A DNA stretch of 64,000 nucleotides from Streptomyces sp. NBC_00775 (GCF_036347135.1 NZ_CP108938.1:10292001-10356000); one strand, 5' to 3'. Counted from the stretch's first letter, positions 9,189 to 17,853 are shown. Numbers and translations: made by a program. Notes: generated from the sequence alone by a model not told the origin.

Positions 9189-10868
9189 GTGAACACAGAC
9201 CACGATGACCGCGCGAACCTCGAACCCTGCGTCGTCGGAGTCGACTTCGGCACGCTGTCCGGGCGGGCCGTGGTGGTCCGCGTCCGGGACGGGGCGGAGC
9301 TGGGCACGGCGGAACACGCCTACACCCACGCGGTCCTGGACCGCGAACTGCCCGACGGCACGAGGCTGCCGCTCGACTGGGCCCTTCAGGTTCCGTCGGA
9401 CTACCTCGACGCCCTGCGCCACGCGGTGCCCGAGGCGCTGTCCCGTGCCGGAGTGCGCCCGGAGCAGGTGATCGGTGTCGGCACGGACTTCACCGCCTGC
9501 ACGGTGCTGCCCGTGCTGGCCGACGGCACCCCCCTGTGCGAACAGCCCGACCTCACCGGCCGCCCGCACGCCTACGTCAAGCTGTGGCGCCACCACGCAG
9601 CCCAGGGCCACGCGGACCGGATCAACGCGCTCGCGGTGGAGCGCAAGGAGCCGTGGCTGGCGCGGTACGGCGGGAAGATCTCCTCGGAGTGGGAGTTCGC
9701 CAAGGCGCTGCAGGTGCTGGAGGAGGATCCGGAGGTCTACCGCCGGACCGAGCGGTGGGTGGAGGCCGCGGACTGGATCGTATGGCGGCTGTGCGGAACG
9801 TACGTCCGCAACGCCTGCACCGCCGGCTACAAGGGCCAGCTCCAGGACGGCGCCTATCCTTCCCGCGACTACCTCGCGGCGCTGAACCCGGACTTCGCCG
9901 ACTTCGTGACCGACAAGCTGGACCAGCCGATCGCCGAACTGGGCGCGCCGGCCGGGACGTTGACGGCCGAGGCCGCGGCCTGGACGGGGCTGCCCGAGGG
10001 CATCACCGTGTGCGTGGGCCATGTCGACGCCCATGTGACGGCGCCCGCGGCGGGAGCCGTGGAGCCGGGACAGATGGTGGCCATCATGGGCACCTCGACC
10101 TGCCATGTGATGAGCTCCGACCAGCGGGCGACCGTGCCGGGCATGTGCGGGGTCGTGGACGGCGGCATCCTGCCGGGTCTTTGGGGATACGAGGCCGGAC
10201 AGAGCGGCGTCGGCGACATCTTCGCCTGGTTCGTCCGCAACGGGTTTCCGGCCGAGTACGCGGAGCGGGCCGCGAGCCTGGGACGGAGCGCCCACGAACA
10301 CCTCACCGCGCTGGCGGCCGAACAGAAGGTGGGGGAGCACGGGCTGATCGCCCTGGACTGGCACAGCGGCAACCGTTCCGTCCTGGTCGACCACGACCTC
10401 AGCGGTGTACTGGTCGGACTGACGCTCTCCACCCGGCCCGAGGACATCTACCGGGCCCTGCTGGAGGCCACCGCCTTCGGCACCCGCACCATCATCGACG
10501 CCTTCGAGGCAGCCGACGTACCGGTGGAGGAACTCATCGTCGCCGGTGGCCTGACGAAGAACGCGCTGCTGATGCAGATCTACGCCGACGTCACCCGCCG
10601 TCCGCTCGGCGTCATCGGCTCCGCCCAGGGCCCGGCACTCGGCGCCGCGATGCACGCCGCCGTCGCCGCCGGAGCGTACCCCGACATCCGGGCCGCGGCC
10701 CACGCCATGGGCAAGGCCCACCGCGGGGCCTACCAGCCCGACCCCGAACGAGCCGCCGCCTACGACCGCCTGTACGCCGAATACCGGCTCCTGCACGACT
10801 ACTTCGGCCGCGGGACCAATGAGGTCATGCACCGGCTGCGCCGCATCCGCGCAGCGGCATCCGCCTGA
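9189..10868 (+). CDS. araB: ribulokinase
   Basis: This 559-residue FGGY-family carbohydrate kinase would phosphorylate L-ribulose in L-arabinose catabolism. The N-terminal ATPase-fold signature CVVGVDFGTLSGRAVVV and the C-terminal FGGY-type region (EELIVAGGLTKNALLMQIYAD) are both intact, and length matches AraB. I chose GTG 9189, preceded by GAAAGGAC at 9174-9181, because upstream codons overlap the terminator. The gene after it is the remnant of arabinose isomerase, the enzyme that would supply its substrate. The kinase is therefore either fed by an isomerase elsewhere or on the way to being lost. Confidence 0.93.
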   Translation: MNTDHDDRANLEPCVVGVDFGTLSGRAVVVRVRDGAELGTAEHAYTHAVLDRELPDGTRLPLDWALQVPSDYLDALRHAVPEALSRAGVRPEQVIGVGTDFTACTVLPVLADGTPLCEQPDLTGRPHAYVKLWRHHAAQGHADRINALAVERKEPWLARYGGKISSEWEFAKALQVLEEDPEVYRRTERWVEAADWIVWRLCGTYVRNACTAGYKGQLQDGAYPSRDYLAALNPDFADFVTDKLDQPIAELGAPAGTLTAEAAAWTGLPEGITVCVGHVDAHVTAPAAGAVEPGQMVAIMGTSTCHVMSSDQRATVPGMCGVVDGGILPGLWGYEAGQSGVGDIFAWFVRNGFPAEYAERAASLGRSAHEHLTALAAEQKVGEHGLIALDWHSGNRSVLVDHDLSGVLVGLTLSTRPEDIYRALLEATAFGTRTIIDAFEAADVPVEELIVAGGLTKNALLMQIYADVTRRPLGVIGSAQGPALGAAMHAAVAAGAYPDIRAAAHAMGKAHRGAYQPDPERAAAYDRLYAEYRLLHDYFGRGTNEVMHRLRRIRAAASA

Positions 10869-10906
10869 GCCACCCACGTGTGCTCACGCCCGAAAGGAAC
10901 CCCGTC

Positions 10907-11065
10907 ATGACGACACCAGCCCAGACGCACACCGGCCAGGAGATCTGGTTTCTCACCGGCAGCCAAGGCATGTAGGGCGACGACACCCTGCGCCAGGTCG
11001 CGCACCAGTCCCAGCAGATCGCCGAAAGACTCGACGCCGCCCCGGAGATCGCTGCCTCCGGCTGA
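10907..11065 (+). pseudogene. araA: 5' stub of L-arabinose isomerase
   Basis: A well-formed start (AAAGGA at 10893-10898, ATG 10907) opens a frame whose product, EIWFLTGSQGM then stop then GDDTLRQVAHQSQQIAERL, matches the N-terminus of actinomycete AraA (EIWFLTGSQ-LYG-TLRQV). The TAG at 10973-10975 replaces the conserved Tyr codon after residue 22. The frame then runs about 29 more codons to TGA at 11063 and the remaining roughly 450 residues are absent; the convergent LacI gene ends 6 bp further on. So both a nonsense mutation and a large 3' deletion have occurred. Confidence 0.85.
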
Positions 11066-11070
11066 GCTGA

Positions 11071-12150
11071 TCAGCGCTGGGTGGAGGCACGTCCGTTCGG
11101 CGGCGGCGGAGGCGCTGTCGAGGCGCGGACGATGAGGTCGACCGGCGGGTCACTCGCCGCCAAAGGGTCGGCCTGCGGGTTCTCGATGGCGTGCACGAGA
11201 CGTTTGAGTCCTTCCTGGGCCACGGCGTCGAACGGCTGACGCACCGTGGTCAGGGGAGGGGACACATAGGCGGCGACCGGGATGTCGTCGAAACCGACGA
11301 CGCTCACGTCCTCGGGCACGCGTCGGCCGGCTTCCGTCAGCGCGCGGATCAGCCCGATGGCCATGTCGTCGTTGGCTGCGAAGACCGCCGTAACGTCGGG
11401 GTCGGAGGCCAGTTCTCGGCCCGCCGCGTAGCCGGAGGCGGCCGACCAGTCGCCCTCGACGACCGGCGGTTCGTCCCGGCCGTGCGCCGCGAGTGCCGCC
11501 CGCCATCCGTCGAGACGGTCCCGGGCGGCGTACCACCGCTGCGGACCGGCGAGGTGGTGGACGGTGAGATGTCCCAGGTCGAGCAGATGTTCGGTGACCG
11601 TCCGCGCCATCTGCTCGGCGCCGACCCCCGCGGCCAGCACCCTGGGCGCGGCGAACGGCGGTGGCGCGCCGCAGACGAGGACCGGCACGTCGACGCGGAG
11701 GGAGCCCTCTGTCCTGTCCCCGTCCCCGCCCTCGTCGATCGGCTCGGAGATGACGATGCCGTCCACACCCTGGTCCAGGAGCGAGTCCACGGCGCCGGCG
11801 ATGCCCGTCGGGTCGCCTTCCACGGTGTTGACCACACGCAGCGCGTATCCCGTGTCCCGGACCGCCCGCTCGACGCCCATGAGCAGCGACGCGGGTCCGT
11901 ACAAGGCGGTACCGAGCGTCACCACACCGATGGAACGTGTCCGGCCCGAGGCGAGCGCGCGCGCCGCGTTGTTGCGCCGGTAGCCGAGTTCCTCGGCGGC
12001 CTTGAGCACGCGTCGACGTACGTCCGCGGAGACGTACGCCTCGTCGTTGAAGACCCTCGACACCGTCTTCTGGGAGACCCCTGCCAACTGGGCCACGTCC
12101 GCGCTGCGCGGCGGGGTGGAACTCTTGCCCCGCCCTGTCTCCCGCGTCAT
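11071..12150 (-). CDS. LacI-family transcriptional regulator (paralogue)
   Basis: This 359-residue LacI/GalR regulator has the same order as the gene at 193-1266: helix-turn-helix (VAQLAGVSQKTVSRVFND), hinge (ARALASGRTRSIGVV) and sugar-binding effector domain. Long stretches of the effector domain are identical between the two (for instance ASLLMGVERAVRDTGYALRV), and their reading of operators should be alike because the recognition helix is nearly the same. The start ATG 12150 has GGGAGG upstream. It is convergent with araB and the araA stub. A role in controlling this island is inferred from position. Confidence 0.94.
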   Translation of the reverse strand: MTRETGRGKSSTPPRSADVAQLAGVSQKTVSRVFNDEAYVSADVRRRVLKAAEELGYRRNNAARALASGRTRSIGVVTLGTALYGPASLLMGVERAVRDTGYALRVVNTVEGDPTGIAGAVDSLLDQGVDGIVISEPIDEGGDGDRTEGSLRVDVPVLVCGAPPPFAAPRVLAAGVGAEQMARTVTEHLLDLGHLTVHHLAGPQRWYAARDRLDGWRAALAAHGRDEPPVVEGDWSAASGYAAGRELASDPDVTAVFAANDDMAIGLIRALTEAGRRVPEDVSVVGFDDIPVAAYVSPPLTTVRQPFDAVAQEGLKRLVHAIENPQADPLAASDPPVDLIVRASTAPPPPPNGRASTQR

Positions 12151-12420
12151 GGTGCCTCCCGATGGTCATACGCCCGAGCCCAATGGTCTCAGACACCCAC
12201 ATCCCACCGGCATCGCCGAACCAGTCCGCCGGCGCCGTCCGCGCGGGCGGCGTGATCAGCCGGGTCTCCGACCGCACCGTCTCCCTGGCCGACGTATCAG
12301 CCGAAGTACCGGAGGGCTACCGGGCGATGGACCGGCGTGAAGCAGTGAACCGACGAACTGCTTTGCAAGATCCCGGAGTTCAACGAGGACTTCCCGGGCC
12401 AGGCCTCCCGCTCGTGCGGA
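12151..12420 (+). other. intergenic region with possible gene debris
   Basis: No intact gene is seen. On the + strand around 12252-12348 one frame gives SLADVSAEVPEGYRAMDRRE, which is like the C-terminal end of zinc-type alcohol dehydrogenases (PLADV..GYRAMD.R.A), but it has no start and no upstream body. A neighbouring frame gives a short KIPEFNEDFPGQ stretch. Both could be leftovers of deleted genes; the identification is weak. Confidence 0.2.
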
Positions 12421-12792
12421 TCAGCGGGGGACGAGCTTGAGGGTCGACTCGCGCGAGTGGGCGGTGAGGACGTGCTCGACGATGCTGGTGTAGCGCCCGT
12501 ACTTGCGGCGGTAGGCGGCGTCGACCCCCGCGTACTCGCCTGGGTCCGCCTCTTCGAACGTGACGTCCTTGTGCACCCCGCCCGCGTGGACACGGCCCTG
12601 GTGGCGGGTCTGGATGCCGCGGAACCAGGGGCCGCCCCGGCCCTTGACCGAGCGTACGTACACGCTGTCGCCGTCGCGTACGACCCACATCGTCACGCGG
12701 TCCCGCAGGGTGCCGTCGCCCCGCTCGGACTCCAGGTCCAGCTCCTCGGCCGAGCCGATCCGGTCGAGCTCGCCGTCGGTCCACTCGGTCAT
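12421..12792 (-). CDS. DUF2255 family protein
   Basis: This 123-residue protein matches the DUF2255 pattern: an N-terminal W.D.ELDRIG segment, then V.MWVVRDGDSVYVRSVKGRGGPWFR and a C-terminal RKYGRY..IV.HV motif. The fold is thought to be like FMN-binding split barrels, but the function is unknown. Its start overlaps the stop of a 32-codon ORF by 4 nt (ATGA), which in turn overlaps the SDR gene. The three are probably one translationally coupled operon read leftwards. Confidence 0.85.
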   Translation of the reverse strand: MTEWTDGELDRIGSAEELDLESERGDGTLRDRVTMWVVRDGDSVYVRSVKGRGGPWFRGIQTRHQGRVHAGGVHKDVTFEEADPGEYAGVDAAYRRKYGRYTSIVEHVLTAHSRESTLKLVPR

Positions 12793-12887
12793 CCCTGTGC
12801 CTCCTTCGTGATCTGTGCGAGCTGCGCCATTGCGCTCATCCAGGCGGGTCGGTCCTTGCCGATCCGCGGTCGATACTTTTCATCCAT
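12789..12887 (-). CDS. 32-residue translationally coupled small ORF
   Basis: The ORF begins MDEKYRPRIGKDRPAW and is 32 codons long. Its ATG (12887) shares a base with the TGA of the SDR gene, and its own TGA overlaps the ATG of the DUF2255 gene by 4 nt. Such tight packing on both sides suggests it is translated, perhaps simply to carry ribosomes to DUF2255. I recognise no family. It could also be the worn end of a former gene. Confidence 0.45.
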   Translation of the reverse strand: MDEKYRPRIGKDRPAWMSAMAQLAQITKEAQG

Positions 12888-13726
12888 CAGGGGGTCGTCA
12901 GCTCCCCGACACGAAGGGCGGAGGTCACGCCGCCGTCCATCAGGAGGTCGGTCCCGGTGATGAAGCCGGCCTGCGGGCCGAGGAGGAAGGCCGCGGCGTC
13001 GCCGACCTCGTCGGAGGTGGCGAACCGCTTGGCGGCGCAGACCTCGCGCACGTGCTCGAACCACTCGCGGCGCGGGCCGGACAGCTCGTCCAGGGCCAGC
13101 GGAGTGATGATCACGCCCGGGCTGATGGCGTTGACGCGCCCCCCGCGCTTGCCCCACGCAGCGGCGGCGGTCTGCACGCGCAACGAGTTGGCGCGCTTGG
13201 ACAGCGCGTAGGCGTGGACGGTGGTGCCGATCTGGTCGGACTTCAGGAAGGGCAGGGAGAGCAGCTGGTCGGTCGGGGTGGTGGCGAGCGCGTGTTCGAT
13301 GTCGCGCTCGTAGGGGCTCTCCCGGTGTCCGGCCATGCTGGCGACGACGATGCCGGCCCCGCCGGGTGCGATGACCCGCGCGAACGCGTCGAGCACGTAA
13401 GCGGTGCCCAGCAGGTCCACATGCAGAATCCGCTCGATGCCGGCCTGGGTGGGCGACACGCCGGCGGCCTGGATTACATGGGTGACCGCGCCCATCCCGG
13501 CGGCTGTGGCGGCCAGTGCCTCGACCTGGGCCGGATCGGAGATGTCGGTGGCCTGGGTGGCTACCTCGAATCCGTCTCCGCGCAGCTGTTCGGCGGCGGC
13601 CTTGGTCGCCTCCTCGCTGTGGGCGGCGAGCAGCAGGGTGCGGCCGGAGCCGACCCGGCGGGCGATGGCCTGGCCGATGCTGCCAGGGCCGATGACGACG
13701 ACGATTTCCTTGTTCTGCCCGCTCAT
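12887..13726 (-). CDS. SDR family oxidoreductase
   Basis: This 279-residue short-chain dehydrogenase/reductase uses NAD(P)H on an unknown alcohol or ketone. The Rossmann glycine motif is a variant, VVVIGPGSIGQAIARRV, lacking the usual TG start. The catalytic YALSK (Tyr-x3-Lys) is present, with a Ser in the VVASMAG strand before it, and the C-terminal GFITGTDLLMDGG is typical. AAGGA lies just before ATG 13726. A broken NTF2-like gene lies 48 bp upstream on the same strand; such small proteins often neighbour SDRs. Confidence 0.9.
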   Translation of the reverse strand: MSGQNKEIVVVIGPGSIGQAIARRVGSGRTLLLAAHSEEATKAAAEQLRGDGFEVATQATDISDPAQVEALAATAAGMGAVTHVIQAAGVSPTQAGIERILHVDLLGTAYVLDAFARVIAPGGAGIVVASMAGHRESPYERDIEHALATTPTDQLLSLPFLKSDQIGTTVHAYALSKRANSLRVQTAAAAWGKRGGRVNAISPGVIITPLALDELSGPRREWFEHVREVCAAKRFATSDEVGDAAAFLLGPQAGFITGTDLLMDGGVTSALRVGELTTP

Positions 13727-13773
13727 GCTGGTCGGATCCTTCTCGATCTGTTCGGGTGGCGATGCGGCCCGGT

Positions 13774-13960
13774 CACCAGCTGGTGCCGACCGCGCGAAGC
13801 GCCGGCCACTCCTGCTTCGGCTGCACGTACCCGGACAGGTGGGTGAGGGTGAAGCCCTCGTCGAGCAGGTCTTCGAGCGCGTCGGTGTCGTCCTCGATCA
13901 GTGCCACACCTGCGCGTGGAGGGCCCGGACGACCTGGTCAACGTCCTGCTCGTCCGCCAT
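13774..13960 (-). pseudogene. NTF2-like (DUF4440/SnoaL-type) remnant
   Basis: The frame from ATG 13960 reads MADEQDVDQVVRALHAQVWH then stops. A second frame continues with VALIEDDTDALEDLLDEGF, then TLTHLSGYVQPKQEW, which is the typical first half of NTF2-like proteins (L..LLD..FTLTH..GYVQPK.EW). A frameshift lies between the pieces and only about 60 of roughly 130 residues remain before TGA at 13774. It was probably the partner gene of the SDR downstream. Confidence 0.6.
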
Positions 13961-14158
13961 GGAGTGGTGCTCCGCTCCTCGGGTGGGAATGGGTGACGCT
14001 GTCCAGCCTCGCGCTTCCGACTGCTCGGTGGCAGGCCGCAGTGAGCCAGGGAGTGACAGGGCCCCTCACCACTCCGCGCCTCACCCCTTGTGGTGGTGTG
14101 TCAGCGCTCAGCGGATCACATGCCTGATCTGCGACAGCGAGCCGCCGGGCTCCGCCGT

Positions 14159-14338
14159 TCAAACCGCCGGGGTGAGGAACTGGTGGCCGCCGCGCAGCGT
14201 GGTGCGCAGTCTGCGCTGGGTCGCGCGGCGGTCAAGGCGTACGCCGGTGCCCCCGGGAAGCGTGGTGTCTGTCCGCAGACCCTTGGGCAGCCGGGAGTCG
14301 TCCAGTCCGTCGCGCCTGGACCTTTGGCTGCCGTTCAC
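14159..14338 (-). CDS. 59-residue ORF coupled to enolase
   Basis: A GTG at 14338 overlaps the enolase stop (GTGA) and opens a 59-codon frame beginning [20 protein letters not shown] and ending [10 protein letters not shown]. Nearly all third positions are G or C, as in real genes here, and it is rich in Arg and Thr. I recognise no family. The 4-nt overlap argues that it is translated together with enolase. It may be a small basic accessory protein or the tail of a lost gene. Confidence 0.45.
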   Translation of the reverse strand: MNGSQRSRRDGLDDSRLPKGLRTDTTLPGGTGVRLDRRATQRRLRTTLRGGHQFLTPAV

Positions 14339-15642
14339 GCCCGACGCAGTGCGGAGCGGCCCGCGAAGCGCGCCGAGTCGCCCAGCTCCTCTTCGATCCG
14401 GATCAGTTGGTTGTACTTCGCCGTGCGGTCGGAGCGGGAGAGCGAGCCGGTCTTGATCTGACCGCAGCCGGTCGCCACCGCCAGATCCGCGATGGTGGTG
14501 TCCTCCGTCTCGCCCGAGCGGTGCGACATGACAGCCGTCCAGCCCGCCTGGTGGGCCGTGGCCACCGCGGCCAGCGCCTCGGTCAGGGTTCCGATCTGAT
14601 TGACCTTGACCAGGACCGAGTTGCCGACGCCGGTGCGGATGCCCTCGCGCAGCAGCGTCTCGTTGGTGCAGAACACGTCGTCGCCGGTGAGCTGACAGCG
14701 GTCGCCGACGCGGGCGGTCAGCTCGCGCCAGCCGTCCAGGTCGTTCTCCGCCATCGGGTCCTCGATGGAGACGACCGGGTAGGCGTCGATGAGCTTGGCC
14801 AGGTAGTCGGCGTTCTCGGAGGGGGTGCGGCGCACCCCCTCGCCCGCGTAGTCGTACACCCCGTCGCGGAAGAACTCCGACGACGCCGGGTCCATGACCA
14901 GGCCGATGTCCGTGCCGGGGCGGTAGCCGGTGCGCTCGATGGCGGTCATCACGAAGTCGAGCGCCTCCTCAGCGGTGCGCAGCGCGGGCGCGAAGCCGCC
15001 CTCGTCGCCGACGCCCGTGGAGTGCCCGGCGGCCAGCAGATCGCGGCGCAGGGTGTGGAAGACCTCGCTGCCCATGCGGACGGCTTCGGCGAAGGTGTCC
15101 GCGCCCACGGGCGCGATCATGAACTCCTGGAAATCCAGCGGATTGTCGGCGTGGGCGCCGCCGTTGACGATGTTCATCATCGGCAGCGGCAGGAGGTGGG
15201 CGTCGGCGCCGCCGAGGTAGCGGTAGAGGGGCTGGCGGTGGGCCGCCGCGGCGGCCTTGGCGGCGGCGAGGGAGACGCCGAGGATCGCGTTGGCGCCGAG
15301 CCGGGACTTCGTGGCGGTGCCGTCGAGGGCGACCAGCGCGGCGTCGAGACCCGCCTGGTCCGCCGCGTCCCGGCCGCGCACGGACGCCGCGATCTCCCCG
15401 TTGACGTGGGCCACCGCGCGGTCGACGCCCTTGCCGTGCCAGCGCGCCGAGTCTCCGTCGCGCAGTTCCACGGCCTCCCGGGCACCGGTGGAGGCGCCGG
15501 AGGGGACAGCCGCGCGCCCCAGGGACCCGTCCGTCAGGACGACGTCGACCTCGACCGTGGGGTTGCCCCGGCTGTCGATGATCCGGCGGGCGGTGACGGT
15601 CTCGATGGCGGCGTTGACGGTTCCGACTGCCTTTACGGACAT
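14335..15642 (-). CDS. eno: enolase
   Basis: This 435-residue phosphopyruvate hydratase interconverts 2-phosphoglycerate and phosphoenolpyruvate. The N-terminal [17 protein letters not shown], the metal-binding region and the C-terminal catalytic loop ([13 protein letters not shown]..., [18 protein letters not shown]) are intact. I took ATG 15642, with GAAGGGA upstream. It is transcribed divergently from a MarR gene, and the shared 160-bp region has two strong inverted repeats, so it is probably MarR-controlled. Streptomycetes usually carry a housekeeping enolase in a conserved central locus, so this is likely a second, regulated copy (inference). Confidence 0.96.
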   Translation of the reverse strand: MSVKAVGTVNAAIETVTARRIIDSRGNPTVEVDVVLTDGSLGRAAVPSGASTGAREAVELRDGDSARWHGKGVDRAVAHVNGEIAASVRGRDAADQAGLDAALVALDGTATKSRLGANAILGVSLAAAKAAAAAHRQPLYRYLGGADAHLLPLPMMNIVNGGAHADNPLDFQEFMIAPVGADTFAEAVRMGSEVFHTLRRDLLAAGHSTGVGDEGGFAPALRTAEEALDFVMTAIERTGYRPGTDIGLVMDPASSEFFRDGVYDYAGEGVRRTPSENADYLAKLIDAYPVVSIEDPMAENDLDGWRELTARVGDRCQLTGDDVFCTNETLLREGIRTGVGNSVLVKVNQIGTLTEALAAVATAHQAGWTAVMSHRSGETEDTTIADLAVATGCGQIKTGSLSRSDRTAKYNQLIRIEEELGDSARFAGRSALRRA

Positions 15643-15719
15643 GGGAGTCCCTTCCCGTTGTCGTGTGCCGTGGCCCCGGCTGCGACAACGCTGGCGCTGA
15701 GCCCGACGACGCCAAACTC

Positions 15720-15747
15720 TACAGCAATGCTGATCAGTTTTGCTGTA
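15720..15747. promoter_or_regulatory. inverted repeat, candidate MarR operator 1
   Basis: TACAGCAA (15720-15727) and TTGCTGTA (15740-15747) are perfect 8-bp arms 12 bp apart, lying between the divergent enolase and MarR genes. The spacing and position fit a MarR dimer site acting on both promoters. Confidence 0.65.
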
Positions 15748-15754
15748 CATCATT

Positions 15755-15777
15755 GCTGTGCAGGTCAGGTGCACAGC
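15755..15777. promoter_or_regulatory. inverted repeat, candidate MarR operator 2
   Basis: GCTGTGC (15755-15761) and GCACAGC (15771-15777) are perfect 7-bp arms with a 9-bp gap. The half-site TTGCTGT is shared with the first repeat. A -10-like TAAAGT at 15795-15800 would place the MarR transcript start at or next to its ATG, so the site would sit over that promoter. Confidence 0.6.
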
Positions 15778-15805
15778 TTTGCTGGCCAACGGGCTAAAGT
15801 GCCCT

Positions 15806-16228
15806 ATGCCCACCTCGGAAGCCGCCGCCATCGCCGCCGAACTGCGCACCGCGATGGGCAAGCTCACCCGACGCGTCAAACACGAGGACCGCATCCCGCT
15901 GGGCCAGGTCGCCGTGCTCGGTGCACTCGACCGCGACGGCGCCATGACCACCAGCGACCTCGCCGCCGATCAGCGCGTACGCCCCCAGTCGATGGCCCGG
16001 GCGGTGGGGCTGCTCATGGAACAGAACCTGATCACGCGCCGGGCGCACCCCACGGACGGCCGCAAGTCGCTGGTCGAGCTGTCGGATGCGGGCCGGGCCG
16101 CGCTCGAAGCGGAGCGCGGCCGCAGGGTCGGTTGGCTCGCGCAGGCCATCGAGGCCGAACTCACGGATGAGGAGCGGGCGTTGCTGGCACGGAGCGCCGC
16201 CCTGCTGGAGCGGCTCGCCACGCGCTAG
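15806..16228 (+). CDS. MarR-family transcriptional regulator
   Basis: This 140-residue winged-helix regulator has the MarR layout: a recognition helix region ([21 protein letters not shown]) and the wing with [18 protein letters not shown] chose ATG 15806 rather than the longer upstream frame because upstream sequence is the operator region. A Shine-Dalgarno site is weak and a -10-like box lies only 5 bp before the ATG, so the message may be leaderless. It is divergent from enolase and probably represses both itself and enolase. Confidence 0.92.
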   Translation: MPTSEAAAIAAELRTAMGKLTRRVKHEDRIPLGQVAVLGALDRDGAMTTSDLAADQRVRPQSMARAVGLLMEQNLITRRAHPTDGRKSLVELSDAGRAALEAERGRRVGWLAQAIEAELTDEERALLARSAALLERLATR

Positions 16229-16258
16229 TAGGGCGGGGCCACTGGATACCTTGCCGTC

Positions 16259-16510
16259 ATGTCTCTCACTCCAGATGATGAGATCCGCAGCCGTGAGGAA
16301 TTGGTCGTCTTCGTTCGCAAGCTGCACCAGGACTTCCAGCAGCAAGGCGATGCGTGGGAGAACAACACACTCGGCAACTTCCTCGAAGCCCTCGCCGCAT
16401 GGGTGGACAACTCCCCAGGCTGGTATCAGAACTTCGGCAAAGAGCTTCCAGCAGGCGGTGACTGGACCTTCATCGCCCGCGCGCTCCAAGCGGCGAAGAT
16501 CTACGAGTAG
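16259..16510 (+). CDS. small DUF7660-like protein
   Basis: This 83-residue acidic protein contains ENNTLGNFLEALAAWVDNSP, then GWYQNFGKELPAGGDWTF and the ending AAKIYE, which match the small actinomycete family I know as DUF7660 (W.N..L..FLEA...W..D, ending A..YE). Function is unknown. It follows the MarR gene by 30 bp on the same strand. Base use is less GC-rich than its neighbours (many A/T at third positions), which hints at a different history. Confidence 0.75.
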   Translation: MSLTPDDEIRSREELVVFVRKLHQDFQQQGDAWENNTLGNFLEALAAWVDNSPGWYQNFGKELPAGGDWTFIARALQAAKIYE

Positions 16511-16618
16511 TCCACAGCCCCACTTGCGTCGGCTGATGAGGCACTCCCGATCGCCTGAGAGACGGGGGCACGTCCCGTTGGCCGGAACGGAACATGCCCG
16601 CGCGTTCGTCGTCGCGTC

Positions 16619-17725
16619 TCAGGCGGTCGTCTGGGCGGATGATGCGCGCTCGGCGTCGCGGGCAGCGACCAGTGAGGTGTGGGTGGGTGCGTCGGGTACG
16701 TCGGCGGGCCGGTTCTTGGCGAACTCCCTTCGCAGGACGGGCAGTACCTCTTCTCCGAGGAGGTCGAGTTGTTCGAGCACGGTCTTCAGCGGCACGCCCA
16801 CGCCGTCCACGTTGAACAGCTGGCGCTGGTAGTCGCCGAAGTTCTCGCGGAAGGTCAGGGTCTTCTCGATGACCTGCTGGGGGCTGCCGACCGTCAGCGG
16901 TGTCTCGTCCATGTACTGCTCCAGGGACGGTCCGCCGCCCATGATCGGTGAGCGGTCGAAGTAGGGGCGGAACTCGCGTATGGCGTCCTGGGAGTTGGGC
17001 CGCATGTAGATGTGGCCGCCGAGCCCGACGATGGCCTGTTCGGGGGTGCCGTGGCCGTAGTGCGCGTACCGCTCGCGGTAGAGGCTGATCAGCTTCTGGA
17101 AGTGTTCCTTGGGCCAGAAGATGTGGTTGGCGAAGAAGCCGTCGCCGTAGTAGGCGGCTTGTTCGGCGATCTCGGGGGAGCGGATGGAGCCGTGCCAGAC
17201 GAAGGGAGGTACGCCGTCCAGCGGCCGGGGCGTGGACGTGAACGACTGCAGCGGCGTGCGGAACTTGCCTTCCCAGTCGACGACCTCCTCGCGCCAGAGC
17301 TGGTGGAGGAGTGCGTAGTTCTCGATGGCGAGGTTGATGCCCTGGCGGATGTCCTTTCCGAACCAGGGGTAGACCGGGCCGGTGTTGCCGCGGCCCATCA
17401 TCAGGTCGACGCGTCCGTCGGCCAGGTGCTGGAGCATCGCGTAGTCCTCGGCGATCTTCACCGGGTCGTTGGTCGTGATCAGCGTGGTGGACGTGGACAG
17501 GATGATGCGTTCGGTGCGCGCGGCGATCCAGCCCAGCATGGTGGTGGGGGAGGAGGGCACGAACGGCAGGTTGTGGTGCTCGCCGGTCGCGAACACATCG
17601 AGCCCGACCTCCTCGGCCTTCTGCGCGATGGTGACCATCGCCTTGATCCGCTCATGCTCGGTCGGTGTCCGGCCGGTAGTGGGGTCTTGTGTCACGTCAC
17701 CGACGGTGAAGATTCCGAACTGCAT
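16619..17725 (-). CDS. LLM-class (luciferase-like) flavin monooxygenase
   Basis: This 368-residue bacterial-luciferase-like enzyme would use reduced FMN and oxygen on an unknown substrate. MQFGIFTVGDV opens the first barrel strand, and VGLDVFATGEHHNLPFVPSSP and RVDLMMGRGNTGPVYPWFGKD are family blocks. I chose ATG 17725 (MQFGIF) because GGAG lies 9 nt before it; the upstream ATG at 17740 lacks a site. It is divergent from a DoxX gene, and the shared region holds three GTTGA-N4-TCAAC operators. A truncated relative of this gene lies at 21270-21574. Confidence 0.92.
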   Translation of the reverse strand: MQFGIFTVGDVTQDPTTGRTPTEHERIKAMVTIAQKAEEVGLDVFATGEHHNLPFVPSSPTTMLGWIAARTERIILSTSTTLITTNDPVKIAEDYAMLQHLADGRVDLMMGRGNTGPVYPWFGKDIRQGINLAIENYALLHQLWREEVVDWEGKFRTPLQSFTSTPRPLDGVPPFVWHGSIRSPEIAEQAAYYGDGFFANHIFWPKEHFQKLISLYRERYAHYGHGTPEQAIVGLGGHIYMRPNSQDAIREFRPYFDRSPIMGGGPSLEQYMDETPLTVGSPQQVIEKTLTFRENFGDYQRQLFNVDGVGVPLKTVLEQLDLLGEEVLPVLRREFAKNRPADVPDAPTHTSLVAARDAERASSAQTTA

Positions 17726-17743
17726 CGCACCCATCTCCATATG

Positions 17744-17757
17744 GTTGATGTGTCAAC
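17744..17757. promoter_or_regulatory. MarR-type operator GTTGA-N4-TCAAC (site 1)
   Basis: GTTGATGTGTCAAC has perfect 5-bp arms with a 4-bp spacer and lies 18 bp before the monooxygenase start. It belongs to a set of five sites between 17.7 and 19.4 kb. Confidence 0.7.
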
Positions 17758-17853
17758 TCTCGCGGGGAACGTGATGCAGGGTGCGGGTATTCCTGCTGTA
17801 CCGCCGGGGGCTCCCGCCCCCTGGCGTGCGGCGACGTCATCGCGGAGTCGACG

